Shown here: piece after piece, positions 1 to 12,200 of the stretch | How positions within the stretch are numbered: the stretch's first letter is position 1 | How the letters are laid out: each line of letters starts with the position of its first letter | Assembly: GCA_013399305.1 (NCBI GenBank) | Contig: VXAI01000028.1 | Coordinates: forward strand, 4,909,676-4,973,675 | Source of the DNA: Rostratula benghalensis | Lineage: Eukaryota > Chordata > Aves > Charadriiformes > Rostratulidae | Direction: 5' to 3' | Length of the DNA stretch: 64,000 bases | The notes under the pieces: model-generated | What the model saw: only the letters and a program-made list of their open reading frames with translations | What the model was told of the DNA's origin: nothing | Database searches by the model: none | Made by a program: the position numbers and the translations under genes

Positions 1-3000
1 TAATCTGTGATATAGATTTACAAAAGTAAATAATTATGCTTACTTCATTAGTAAGCCAGGAAGTAGTCGCTACCCATTACCTTAATTACTTATAATATAA
101 TTCTTATTCTTTAAAAAGTTCATTAAATTCTATTTCAATAAATGGGTAGCTGTCCTAGGCATTTCTCTTTACACCAAAAAAAAAAAAAAAAAATCCAAAT
201 AGTTTTTCTAGAACACATGAAATTATTACATCTTTATTCTTCTCCTAAGTAGAATAAAAGCACCTGGATGTTTCTTCTTTTTGACAAAAACATTGCACAG
301 GTATATTCACCATAAGGTGAATAATGGAAAAAAAAATGTGCTGTTGACCTGTAAGTCCATTTTTATTTGGACATAGGAATGTGACCTGCATCCTACCTGC
401 CAGCAAACAGTCCCTTCCTTGTAAAAAAACAGGAATTTATAGACCTGGGCTGAGAGAAGTGCACAGGCACAGACCTACAGATGATTTGTGTTTGAGAAAT
501 TGTGGAGAACACTCCACTTCAGCACTATAACTAAAAAGTACTGAATAGGGCATTACCTTCCTGTGGGCTCTCATTAACACTATTGCTGTTCTTCACCCTG
601 CCCAGGTCACAGTAGTATGCCATAGGGTATTTGGCCTTTAAGAGACTTTTTCTGCTACAGAGATGTGTACATTTTTGTGGATGCTAGCAGCAAAGCTCAG
701 CTCCCTGGAGCACCTGCTCTGAGGAATGGGTGTGCAGCCAGCAGCATGGTTCAACAACTAGTACCCAGTGGGAGGAAGGTGTGAGGCTGAAGCATCTGTG
801 TGGCAGTAGTGGCCTGGCCTTGGCTACTTTTGTGCCAGACAGTGTCTGATGTTACCCTTACCAGGCCTGGTTTCCAGGGAGACTCTGCCACCTCCCCAAG
901 TGACCATCATGACGGTCCTTCAGCTATATGGGGGCTGCACTCTTGGATGTTTTTATTTCCTGGCCCAGGGAGAGACTGATTTACCACCTGCTCTTTTTTA
1001 TTTCTAAGACAATCTTTATTAATGTGATACATTTTAAAACACTTTTTCAGAACCCCTGACCTCTACCTTGGTTAAATATTAGCTAAAATCCCCTGATCCT
1101 TCCAATAAAACTTGAAAAGCAAAACCAAGTAGCTAACCATTAATCAGCTTGTGATTTTATCAAGGGGTTTCTGTCACACAAATTCTGAGTCTTATATTGG
1201 TATCAGGTGCAGTTTTGGGTCTTATGCTGGTATCAGGGGAGTATATCATTGTTTATTCAGTGGACAGATGAGTGTGTTAATGACTAACTACATCCAAGTG
1301 AACTGTGTTCATATTAGCCTGTATAAGAAGGTGTTGAACAAGGCTTAGGAGTTGCTTGTTCTTTCTAGTTCTACCACATTTTTCCTTTCTAGCATCAAGC
1401 AACTCAATAGCAGTCATGTTTTTAGGTGTAGATTTGCAATTGCATGAGCAGTCTATGGGAATGTCATGACTGTGCACAGAAATCAGGCCATGTAGAAGAA
1501 AAATTTCCAGTTCCCTTCATTGCAAGGGCACTTCAACATGCAGTCAGAACCAGTGATAGGAAGAGGGCAGGCAAATGCAAGGCAGAACCAAGCACCTTGG
1601 TTACATGAAGATCTGGCCTCTAATCTGGTGCTTGAACCCACATCTGAAACAGGGATCACAGTATTACATTCCTCACTCCTCCTTACACACCTTTTCAGAG
1701 TGTTGTGAAAGTATTAAGGGGTTTTGTGGGTTCTCACAAATCAGATAAGTGATGACAGAAGTGTGTCATGCAGGTGTGAGCTGTTCGGGTTTCCACACAA
1801 AATGTAGTTTCCTGCTTGGACAACAGTTGTGAATTTGTTAGTCCAATTCTGGCATTTCTCAGTCCACTCAGTCAACACTTTGGAGTTCAGATTTGTGTGC
1901 CATGAAGACACTTTGAAGAGAAAACACAGTTACCTGGAAAAGTTGTAGTTAACACCAAAAGAACTTCTGAGCAGCAGAAGACCCTCACCTTTCAGTGCAA
2001 ATATATTCTCTAGTAAAAATAAAAAAAAAAATAAAAAAGAGGGAAAGAAGAGAAAAAAGAAGTGGAAAACTGTTAGTGTATGCCTTTAGACAAGCAAGTG
2101 AATAAAGTAAGGGGAAACAAAAGAGATAAATGAATCGGTAAAAATTAATGAAAAATCTTTTTGGTTGCAAAAACCAAAGAGTTTGCAATGGCTTAGTATG
2201 AGATTCCTTATTTTTTTCCAAAGGTGTAAGTGGCCCATGACTTTAAGAAGGGAGGGCAGTTTTATAGACATTACAGAGCAGGATGAAGGGCACATTACCC
2301 ACTGAAGTTTTGTCCTTCTTGAAGCCTCTGGCCACTATCAGAGACAAGATTATTGCACCAGATATGTGGACTGCAGCCTAATCCAGTTTGGCATGTATTT
2401 CCCTGTGACACATACAGACGCTGCCACAGCAAGGAGACTGGTAGAACCTGTTCTTCACATGCTGTGTCTGCATTTGGCCTCTCTGATTTGAGAAAGCCGT
2501 GTCTGACTTGCCAAGTGTGAATAGGAGATTTTCCTGAGCAAGTGCTCTTTACTTTCACAGACATTTATATTTATCGAGGGGCAGAGAGAGGAGTCTCAGA
2601 CCGTTACTGAGGCTGCAGTAACCCATTCCAAACAAAGATATTCAAAGCTGTCTTTTCAGGGAATTTACTCAAGATGCTTTTGCTGTTCAGAGATGAGCCA
2701 TCGGTCAGGGACTTTTCAAAGACTAGTTTTCAATAGAATGAAAACCACCTTCTCAGCATTATAGTTACTATTTAGATCAGCAAAACACTTGCAGTGGTTC
2801 CCCTATGTTGCTTTAGGGATTCGCAAGGAGGGACAGTGTTGTAACCAGTCACTCAAGTCATCCGTGAAAGGACAGTAATAGGGGAAAGTACCAATGGGGG
2901 AGAACAAGAGAGGACAAGGGAAATGCTGCAGCAGGGTAGAGGTGATTGCATAAGAGACTGAGAAGGGACAGGCAGCCACAGAGTCTCTGTGAACTTGCAT

Positions 3001-6000
3001 GAGAGTGCAAAATGGGAGAAACTGAAAACCAGAGTGGCGAATACAAGGAGAAAGAAAGAAGGATGTAAGAGTAGTAATAGTCTGTATATTTTAATTAAAA
3101 AGGATTCAGCTGACATCACGCAGAAGATTTTCAGCCCACACAGAAGAATGGTGATGACATCCCCGGCATTGCAATGTAAGGATGAGGGGTGGAGACACCG
3201 TGTCTCCCTGCCAGGAGGTACTGAGTGTGCCTGGGAGAGGACAGGGGCCCCTCCAGGAGCCTGTAGTCCCACCTGCACTGGAGGCAGCATGACACACAGT
3301 TGCCTGCCCAGGTCCGGGCTCGCTTCGGCCCACTGGCAGTTTGAAGTAACTCTGAAGGATCCCAAGCACGGATTATGCAAGCCTATATTCAATTTGAAAA
3401 AAACCTAAGAGTCCACCATCCCTGCTTAGGAAACTTTGTCCTCTGTATCTAGAAAATACGCCATAGGGAGAAGGTAGAAACTGAGAGAAGGATAGATTTT
3501 GTTGTGCTTTGCCTAATGAATGTAGTGAAATTCTTCACACCACCTCCTGAGCTGGTGACCAGTTGTTAGCCATTACCACTAAAAAGCCTGGGCTGGTGAT
3601 GGTCAAACAAGGAAGGACAGTTATTTTCCCCATAACTGGTTCTTCAAGATGGACTTGTGCAACTCATCCTCTCAATGTCTCAGTGTTTCACAGTCTACAT
3701 TTAATGGACAAATAAATTGGTATCCAGAAGTCACCTGGGGTTGCACTGTTGTTTTTCCTACCATTCCTTATATCCCATTTTCTGCAAAGTACAAGTAGAA
3801 GCACATAGGGAGCACTGCATCTTCCTTTTGAATAACACAAGCAGCCTTTAGGAGGGAAGATTACAGGTAATGTTTCCTCTTCCTCCTGATTTCCCCTTTC
3901 CAAATGAGGCACTACATCTACAAAGATCAGTAAAATTTATTTCTGTCTAACCAAATTATGTGTTACCTGTTACAGACATAAGAAAAGGTCACACATATAT
4001 GTTTTTCAGAATGAGGGATTGAAATGAAAGTGAGGTAGCCCTGATCCTGCAAACAAATGTGTCCTTAGCCTGTACTCCAGCAGGACTATGTCAGTATAAA
4101 GTCAGGCAAGCTTGGAGAGGTTCTTCCCCGTCTGTGATCTTATGTTCCACCCGGGACAGAGGAGCTATTCACATGCATGCAACAGCTCTATTAAACAGAG
4201 TTATAGGTATTTAACTTCTCTCTATCTTCTCCTTTTTCTTCTTTCCTTCCTGTTAAAGCAACTGAATCTTCAAGCCACGCTTTTAGCTCAGAAGGCTGGG
4301 CAAACTGACTTTCCTGAAGTCTAGAAGCGATCCGGACTGATATGTAGACAGAATGCTGAACTGAAAAACTCTGTGTGATGCAGAGGAGGGTTTCAAAGAT
4401 CCCAAAAGGATTTAGATGACAGTGACATCAGTAGATAAATAATTCAGTGGAGAAAAGGGGGCACCTAAACTTTACTTTGAGTGACTAAGTGAGCTTTCTG
4501 TCATCCTAGGGAGTCCATTAATGCTCAGAACTCAAAAGGATTTCTGAATATTATCTACTCAAAACAAAACAGAAGGTGAGCAGCTCTCTTCTATGAAATA
4601 TGCACCTGCTGCAAATGGTCAGCTGGGTTATAAATTCCCCTCTTAAAGCACCAAAGAACTTTTATTTCCTTGATTGCCATCTAGTGGAAACTGTGCTGTC
4701 TGCATTGCATTATTCATAATGGCATTTCCATCTCAGAGCTCACTGAGCTGTGCAGATAATTGCACTATTGAAATGAGGGCCAACTTATCGTGTATATTTT
4801 GTGCTTTGTAAATTATAACAAGGTGTTGCCCAGGTCAGGAAATTACATGGTAATGTGCAGAGTGGCACAGGTGTTTCTGAGAAATGCATCTTTCACTGAC
4901 ACCAGTAAACGGTACTAACAGGAGGTGAGGTATTGGGGTGGAAAGGTTCAGGTCATAACCTGGCCATCTCTCGGGTCATAGGTTATTCACGATGGACAGT
5001 TTCTGTGCAAATGGTGCATTTCCAGTCAGGCAGAAACCATATATAGGTGAACATTAACACATCTAAGGTGATTTTTCTTTGCTGTGGACAATTGTATTTT
5101 ACAGAGTAGTCTTGTACTATTTTAGAAGGTTATGATAACTGCATTAAGATGTGTCGTTGGAACAGTGGGGTTATATAATGAAAAAAATGCCATTTTCTCA
5201 ACCTATGATTTGAACTGATCTGTAGCATTCCTCAGGGTATTACGGGTCTCTGTAAGATGTTCTTAAAAAATATTTTGAAATGTTAATCCATATTCCTGAA
5301 AAGTATCAGAATAATTAATTTTGGAGAGCATTTATTCATGTGAAGACACCAGAATTCTATTTAGATTTCAGCTCTGCATTGAGAGTTGCATTTGGTCTGA
5401 TCCTTATTCCTGGGATCTTTCATGTTTTTTGAACTTTAGTGGTTTTCCTTCAAGAATATTGTTCAATTACCCAAACTCAGCCCTGAAGAACGCAGCTAAG
5501 TTTCTAACATTGTTTCACATCTCCTTAGATTGAAGTCCTGCCGGTGCCAGGCATTTTGCCACCAAATTAGTGCGTCCATGCTGTATGCGCTTGTATCCAC
5601 TTGTCTCTCCCTCTCTCATCAACAATCTTTCACGCGCTTTCCTTCTGAAGAATGACAAGATGTCTCTTGCTGTCACCCTGACATGCTTCACACAGCCTGA
5701 TCTTGACTTTTACTGAAGCAATGTATGTTCATGAGCGCGTGGTGATGTTGGAAAGCAACCAAAAACTCACTATTTGGAAGCCTTGAGACATTATGAGTAT
5801 CAACAACCCATAAAGAGAACTGCTGGCAAGTAGCCTCAGTACTTAAGCAAAGTGGTTGCCTTTTGACTTTATATAAAAATGTATGCCAAGAATTTCTAGA
5901 AGTTTCCCAGATAAGGTGCATAAGTGGAAGCTTTTTGTAACTCTCCATGCATGTCACTAGATTGCGTTCAGGCAAAATAAATCAATCATTGGGTCTTGCC

Positions 6001-6151
6001 TACCAATAAAAGAAGTTTAGGATATATGTTTTTAATGTTGTCTTTTTCTGTATAGGAGAAAATAGTGCCCTAGCAGAAAATAAAAAGTTCTTTAGAAATA
6101 TCTTTGTTAACTTTTTTTCTAAGTCTTTTTTTTTTTTCTTTTTTAATAAAG
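1..6151 (+). other. SPTLC3: SPTLC3 intron (3' part), no exon found
   Basis: By position this is the intron ahead of the exon at 6152. I looked for the preceding conserved segment (GFATNSMN, DELNHASLVLGARLSGA, FKHN) on the + strand and did not find it. Contents seen are a poly(A) run at 176-193, an imperfect 30-bp tandem repeat at 1189-1238, a locally GC-richer patch near 3190-3340, and a possible arm of a sauropsid repeat starting cctgatcctgcaaac near 4040. Otherwise it is featureless AT-rich DNA. Confidence 0.7.
176..193. repeat. Poly(A) run
   Basis: Eighteen consecutive A bases in the left intron. No retroelement is recognised before it. Confidence 0.9.
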
Positions 6152-6257
6152 ATATACAGAGCCTTGAGAATTTGCTGAGGGATGCAATAGTATATGGGCA
6201 GCCACGAAGCCGCAGAGCATGGAGAAAAATAATCATCCTCGTGGAGGGCATTTACAG
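6152..6257 (+). CDS. SPTLC3: SPTLC3 exon: NIQSLENLL...ILVEGIY segment
   Basis: The reading frame gives [20 protein letters not shown] followed by [14 protein letters not shown], which closely matches the SPTLC2/SPTLC3 stretch ahead of the PLP-binding exon. A very long pyrimidine tract (about 6100-6144) leads to the AG acceptor at 6150-6151, and the GT donor (gtatgt) is at 6258. The first two bases (AT) complete a codon begun in the preceding exon, probably Asn. The last two bases (AG) pair with the C at 13401 to make Ser. The preceding exon, expected to end in the FKHN segment, could not be found between 1 and 6150, so it should lie left of the window. Confidence 0.93.
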
Positions 6258-9200
6258 GTATGTTTGTGTTTTAGAAATGTGAGTACTCTTTATCATTTCT
6301 GAGAACAGAATGATATATTGAGTGAAGCAAACATTGACTCTAGGTATCTAAGAGAAATCTTAATGAGAGTGGAGGTTATGATGACATTCTGTGATCTTAT
6401 AAATGTGTTGATTTCCATTACATCAGTCTGAACCCTAGTGTAACTTTCTCCAGTTAGATCCTCTGCATTGTTCTGGATGTTGATTTGGAAAATCACAGTG
6501 AGGTGAGAGATGTCCAGTGAGAACAAGACAGATCAATAGCTGATATATGTTGTCACAGAAGTGATAAAATTCATGGAGCTATAGTAGGTGAGAAGTTTTG
6601 CTAAGTGAGTAAGCTGAGTTTCTGGAGTTGTTTGTTATGCACAGCAGATCAAAAAGACAACTACACAGAACTAATTAAGTTTTACGTGCCCAGTTCTTAC
6701 CCAGTTGTTGGAATCTAAAACTCAAGCTAAATATAGACAAAGCTATATCAGCACCTTTCTAGTAATTAGTGCTGGGTCTAATGGACTCACACTTTAACTG
6801 GATAAACAATTAAAAAACTGTCTTTCAAAGACTTATGTAGTAGTATTTCATGTAGCCCCAGTCCCTGCAGGAATCTGAATGAGAGAAGCACCTTTGAGAA
6901 TCTGAGATAATATCAGCATCAATATTACCATGTAATTATAGAGCATCCTCGTGAGATAGCTCACGATGGTTGAGTAGTGTGGTGCATCTTATGCCCAACC
7001 AGAAAGACAAACCATCACTTGAGCTGAGAGCAAGCAGAGGCACCAGCCAGCCTCACCATCCTGGGCTTTATCCTGTCAATCGCTCAAGTCAGGAGAAGGT
7101 TCTTGGGGAGGCAGCCATGGGGCAGGCAGACAGCAAGGAGCTGGAGCAAGGAGAGGTAGAAATCATGAAGAGGAGGGAAGGGCTGAAGAAGCAGGAATCT
7201 GAACAGTAAGGGGAGGTTTGCAGGGATCTAGGCAAGGCTACTTAGGGGGATGATGAGAGAGGGAGGAGTAGGAGATGAATAATTTTGGGAGTAGCAACAC
7301 CCATACCAGGGAGAAGAGAACCAGAACCACTTATTCGCAGGACATGACATGGTTTATGAAAACAACATTATATATATGTAGGGATTACATCACATGTTGC
7401 TGAAATACAGCCAATCTGGATGGGCAGTTGTTTATGCCATTTTATTGAGAAATGCTAACACATCTGAACTGAATAGCTCTTTTCATGGGGAATCTTTTAC
7501 AATCACGTCATCACAACTTCATAGTTGTCAGTGCTTTCTTTTTACCTAACATTTTCCATCTGCAAATAGAACAAATCAGTCCTTATCTAAACACCTGTCA
7601 CTCAGAGCTTAAACAGGTTGACAGGAGATCAGCTGATCCAAAGCAGGCTGAACGTCTCCTTTCAACCAGAATAAACAGAGAAAAACTGCAAATAAACATA
7701 GCTTGGCACTACTAAAAGAAAGCTCAGACTTAAGGACTTTGATCGTGGAGAACTTAAGTGGACCACCAACATTTTACTGCCAAATATCCCCATAGGTCGC
7801 ATGGCTTGCAGAAAATGCTCCAGCTGCTGAGCTTTGTTCACTTTTAAATCCTTTACCATAGATAGTGACCACTAGGGAGCAAGAAGGTAGATTGGTGACA
7901 CAGAAGCAGGGATCAACCCAAGCAGTGGGACAAACCCACTGTCGGATATTTGTAAGTATAATAACTGTATTTCCAGATGTATATTGATATAGAGTTATCT
8001 TTTCCTCTAGTTTTGCAGCTTGTTTTCAAAGGAGATTTCATTCTCAAAAGTTGGAAGAACCTTCTGGTGGAGTGCAAAATAAAAACATATTAGCACTCAG
8101 AGAATCTCACTGAAAAGGAGCTAAAAAAGGCTAGCCCCATAAGGACTAAGTCATGTTAGGACTACTCTCATGCCCTCAGTGTCTCTGCTTGTGAAAGGCA
8201 TAAAATAAAAGAAAAACAAAGCTCAGCTCTCTAATAGTCTCTCATTGGAAACTAGCCCTAGCAGTAGTTAGGTTGGTTGCTTAGTTGTTTTCATAGTCGA
8301 AGTAGATCAGAAATTGAAGATTGTGGTTTTGTTGCAAAGCAAGTCTGCTCTGACTTAAGGGAGAATGCCACCACACCCCACCGTGCTGTATCCCTGCCAT
8401 CACTGCCAACCCCAGATGCACGCAGCTGATCTGTCCCTGCAGCACTGCTGGGAACAGACTCACAAGCCATGCAGTCTGATCCAGTAAGTAGCTAATAACA
8501 TTTCATATGAAAAAAACCCCACAAAAAACCAACCCAGTGAGCTGGAGGAAGACATATTAGAAATACTTAGAAATACTCTTACTTTTTTGTGTGTGAATGT
8601 TCTTTCCTTTCTTGGCCTGTAATTTTTGAAAGCAACTAAAGTTTTCCAGCCTCATATTGGGTAACATTAGTCTTCTTGAAGATTTACCAGATGTCAAATT
8701 AACATTCAACTAGGGGTTTTTAGAGGAGGTAGAGTGTTGTTAATGTATTCTTCTTACAATAGTTAATAANNNNNNNNNNNNTATACTTCAGGGACACATA
8801 ATACAGAATTTAAATAACTTGGTCAGAGGCATTCTCCAAGTTAAAATATCTTGACTTCAAGTTTGGATTGGCAAATTTTTACAGAAATGCTTTTTCCAGA
8901 GATGCAAAAGAAACACTAAGCTTTCCTTCTTTAATAAAATATTGTTATATAGGACACCATAGTCTTAGTATGATGAAGTCGATGGTATGGAAAAAATATT
9001 TGCCTTCTTTTTCCATCAGGAGTATGTTAAAGTGTTTACACTGTGCATAAGTCTGGTTTTACCAGCTGGCAATTTTTGAAAAGGGTCATTGTTAGCCAAC
9101 GGGAGCATTTCTGGAAATCAGACTTGTGTTTAAAACCATAAGCTGCAGATTTTGTTTGGTCACAACTGGAGGCAGAATTGACCTCTCAAGTTGGGAAGCA

Positions 9201-12200
9201 TTCAAGATACATGTCAAATAAATGGCAATAACTATATGTTTGTTTGCTTTTTAATGTCTCTGTTATCTTAAAAAAAAAATAATAATAATCAGAAGTAAAT
9301 CTGACTGCTAATGAAAGCTGGTTGTTAACTTGGACTGGCTAGGAGCAAATATATTCCACTTGCATTCCAAACTGAGAGAGACCATATTGCCATCAATCTT
9401 CAGTACAAAAAGCATGAACAAGTTTTGGCAATGTCCAGGGCACAAGTTAAACTGACTTGCTAAATCATACTTCTATTATTTAAATTCCAACTAATGTTTT
9501 CCTTGGCTTCTGCCATTTCCAGTTCAGGATTAATCAGTTACTGTATTCTTACATGGTTTGTGGTAGGCTGCTGCTGTCTTGCACACATACTTACCTACAA
9601 GTCAAATAGGCCAAGACCTGGAGCAGCAGTTGTGAGGCACCAGAAACTGATCAAAACAGATTATCTTTCATTTGTTCTTTCCCTGCTTTTGATTTAATTT
9701 GGGTATTTTCCCTTCTAACCTCGGAAAATAGCTCTCTGATCAGTTAGATATTGTCCAGTGCCTTTTCATGTGCGTTAGAAGCTCCTTGGGATTCAATGGC
9801 AATACCATAGGAAATTTATCAGGTTATTTTTTATTTCCTTGGATTAAGTGACTGAATTTACAGAAAAGAATGGGGTAACGTTTAATGTCTTTGGCCAGGG
9901 ACCAGTATTAAAGGCTAACATTTCTAACATTTCAGTGCATTTGGGTTGTATTTGAGGACAGAGTTGGGAGGTTTCCATAAAACCATCACTCTAAACTACA
10001 GAACAGATATTGTTGCATGAATGTGCAAGGTTTTTGTAAGAAAACAATACCTAAAGTAAACATTCAAATGGAATGCATACATCTTGGGACTAACACATCA
10101 GGAAAGGAGAGATTTTTCCCAATTACAAACTAGCCTGAAAGGGGAACAGATAAAGTTTTCAAATGTTGAAGGGATAGAGGTACTATATGGCATGTTTAGA
10201 GACGTTGAGTGATGCAATTGTAACTTGAATAGCAGTAAATTAATTTTCCCAACAGAAAAAAAATAATATGGAACTGTGGTACCATAAAACAGTTTAAGAA
10301 AACATTATTCCTGAAAAGTTTCAAAATAAACTGGTCAAAAACTGTCAGTGACTTGTCAAGAGCGAGCCTGTGTTCCAAGCAAAGTGACCACTCCCGTCTC
10401 TCAAAGCACCTGGCTTCACAATTTATCAGCTGCACCAGGAAGAATCTCAGTGGTTTGGTAGGAATCAAATCCAACTTCAAAATTCATTGATCCCAGAATT
10501 TTTGATTAACTCCTCACATCTGGAAGTAGATTCAAACTGAGTGTGTACTAAAACAAGTTTTGTACCCACCCACCAAACAAGGGAGAATGAGGGTCAGCTG
10601 TGACCTACAAGCTTATATCCCTGCTACCAAGATAATAGTTTTGCTACAGAACAGGATGCAATACCACATAATGAGAATACCTGGCTTGGGCAGAGCCAGC
10701 TTATGTTTGTCTGTATCCAGTTTTCTCAGTGTGCCCTGTGTGCTTGAGCTTTGTAAAAGTAACACAACCAGACTGAGACAGAACAATTACAGTTCACTTC
10801 TGGCTCTCTCGTTTGAACTCAGTCAACATCAACATTTACTGAAGTATTCAGTAAACTTTCCATTTGGGCTACCCAAGGGGTTATGGGAAGTGAGCTTTAC
10901 CTTGGAGCAATTCTAAACAGAGTGATGTTCATATCACAAACCATCTCCCAGGGTCAAAAGAGAGACCAAGAACAGAATAGGCATCAAAGCAGTTCTGAGG
11001 CCTCTTTGAATTGCAGCACAGAAAACGTACACAAAACCAGAAGTACTTTATCTACTCCATGGTTGTTTCAAGGCCATGTTAGTATCTCTGTCAACCATTG
11101 TAACATTTATGTCAGCTAGCATCTTTCAAGAGCGGTAAAGCAACAGTGAAATTGAACATAAGTGCTTTGTTTTGCTAAACAGCTTAGAGTTCAAAGATAA
11201 ATCTCCTACTCATACTAGTAAGAAAAGTTTTCATTAAATTCTTTTAATAGTTAAATTTTGCAACACCGTGTACCAGCTCTAAATTGGGATTCAGCAACAA
11301 CTTTTCTTCCCTTCCACAAATATGCAGCAAATCAACCTCTGTGTTTTTAATGTACTATTTTTATTCTTGTCTTTTTGAAGATAAATGCTGCCTCTGCTAT
11401 CTGAATCTCCATGAGCCAGTAAGCCTAATGATGTCCATGTAAACGTGGAAAAACTGTTATTGTCCTTCTCTGTCTAGCTGGACTGCCCAAGTATTGCTGG
11501 AAGGCGGAGGACGTAATGTCTAGTTGCTTCCCTCTACAGAGGTGCTACTTGGCACCACATTTGCTCTCTGACAATCTAGCCATCTGCAGAGGGACCAGGC
11601 GCAGCCAAAAGCTGCCATCTCCAGCACGTACGGATGCCCAAGCACGCCCAGTGGCTCACATTAATTTTTAGCTGACTAATTCTTTTACTCTGGGCTATGT
11701 GAGAACTAAGGGCTCTGCTCTTGTATTCATTAGGAAAATAGCTGTGGTGGTTCAAGTTGCTTCTCCCTCAGCTGCCAAGTGCAATTTGGGAAAAGTGAGA
11801 ATGCCCAGCCTTCAGGAGCTTGTAGTACAAGCCCACTCTTTGCTGCAAGAGACCATACAGCCCCGTAGCTCTCTCTTCTATTGCTGGGTAAGACAGAAGG
11901 CAAGATTTGCCAGCAGCCACCTGACAGCTAAAAATACCCCCCAGGTGCACATCACCAAGCTCCCTGAACCGATGAACAGCACAGGCAACCCTTGCTCTTG
12001 GTTCTCCCCTGTGGTGTTCTTTCAAACTAATGGAGGCATGCCTGTGGGTAGGTCTCCTTCAAAACTGGGGACCAAGCTGTTTCCAAGCTCAATAAGGAGA
12101 TCAAGGGATGAAAAGGGACTAAAATTGTCAGAAATTTCCTATCCTGCACATCCTGCCCCTGTGAAAGCCACTGGTCCAGAATCTAAAAATTGCCAAGAAG

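Noticed and set aside
2853..3392. A 179-codon open frame on the minus strand overlapping a 139-codon frame on the plus strand
   Set aside because: Neither shows a known domain, and both owe their length to a local GC-rich patch with few stops. They lie inside the SPTLC3 intron without plausible splice context.
1..6150. Preceding SPTLC3 exon (GFATNSMN...FKHN)
   Set aside because: Searched by eye on the plus strand and not found, so it should lie left of the window. A short exon missed by eye cannot be fully excluded.
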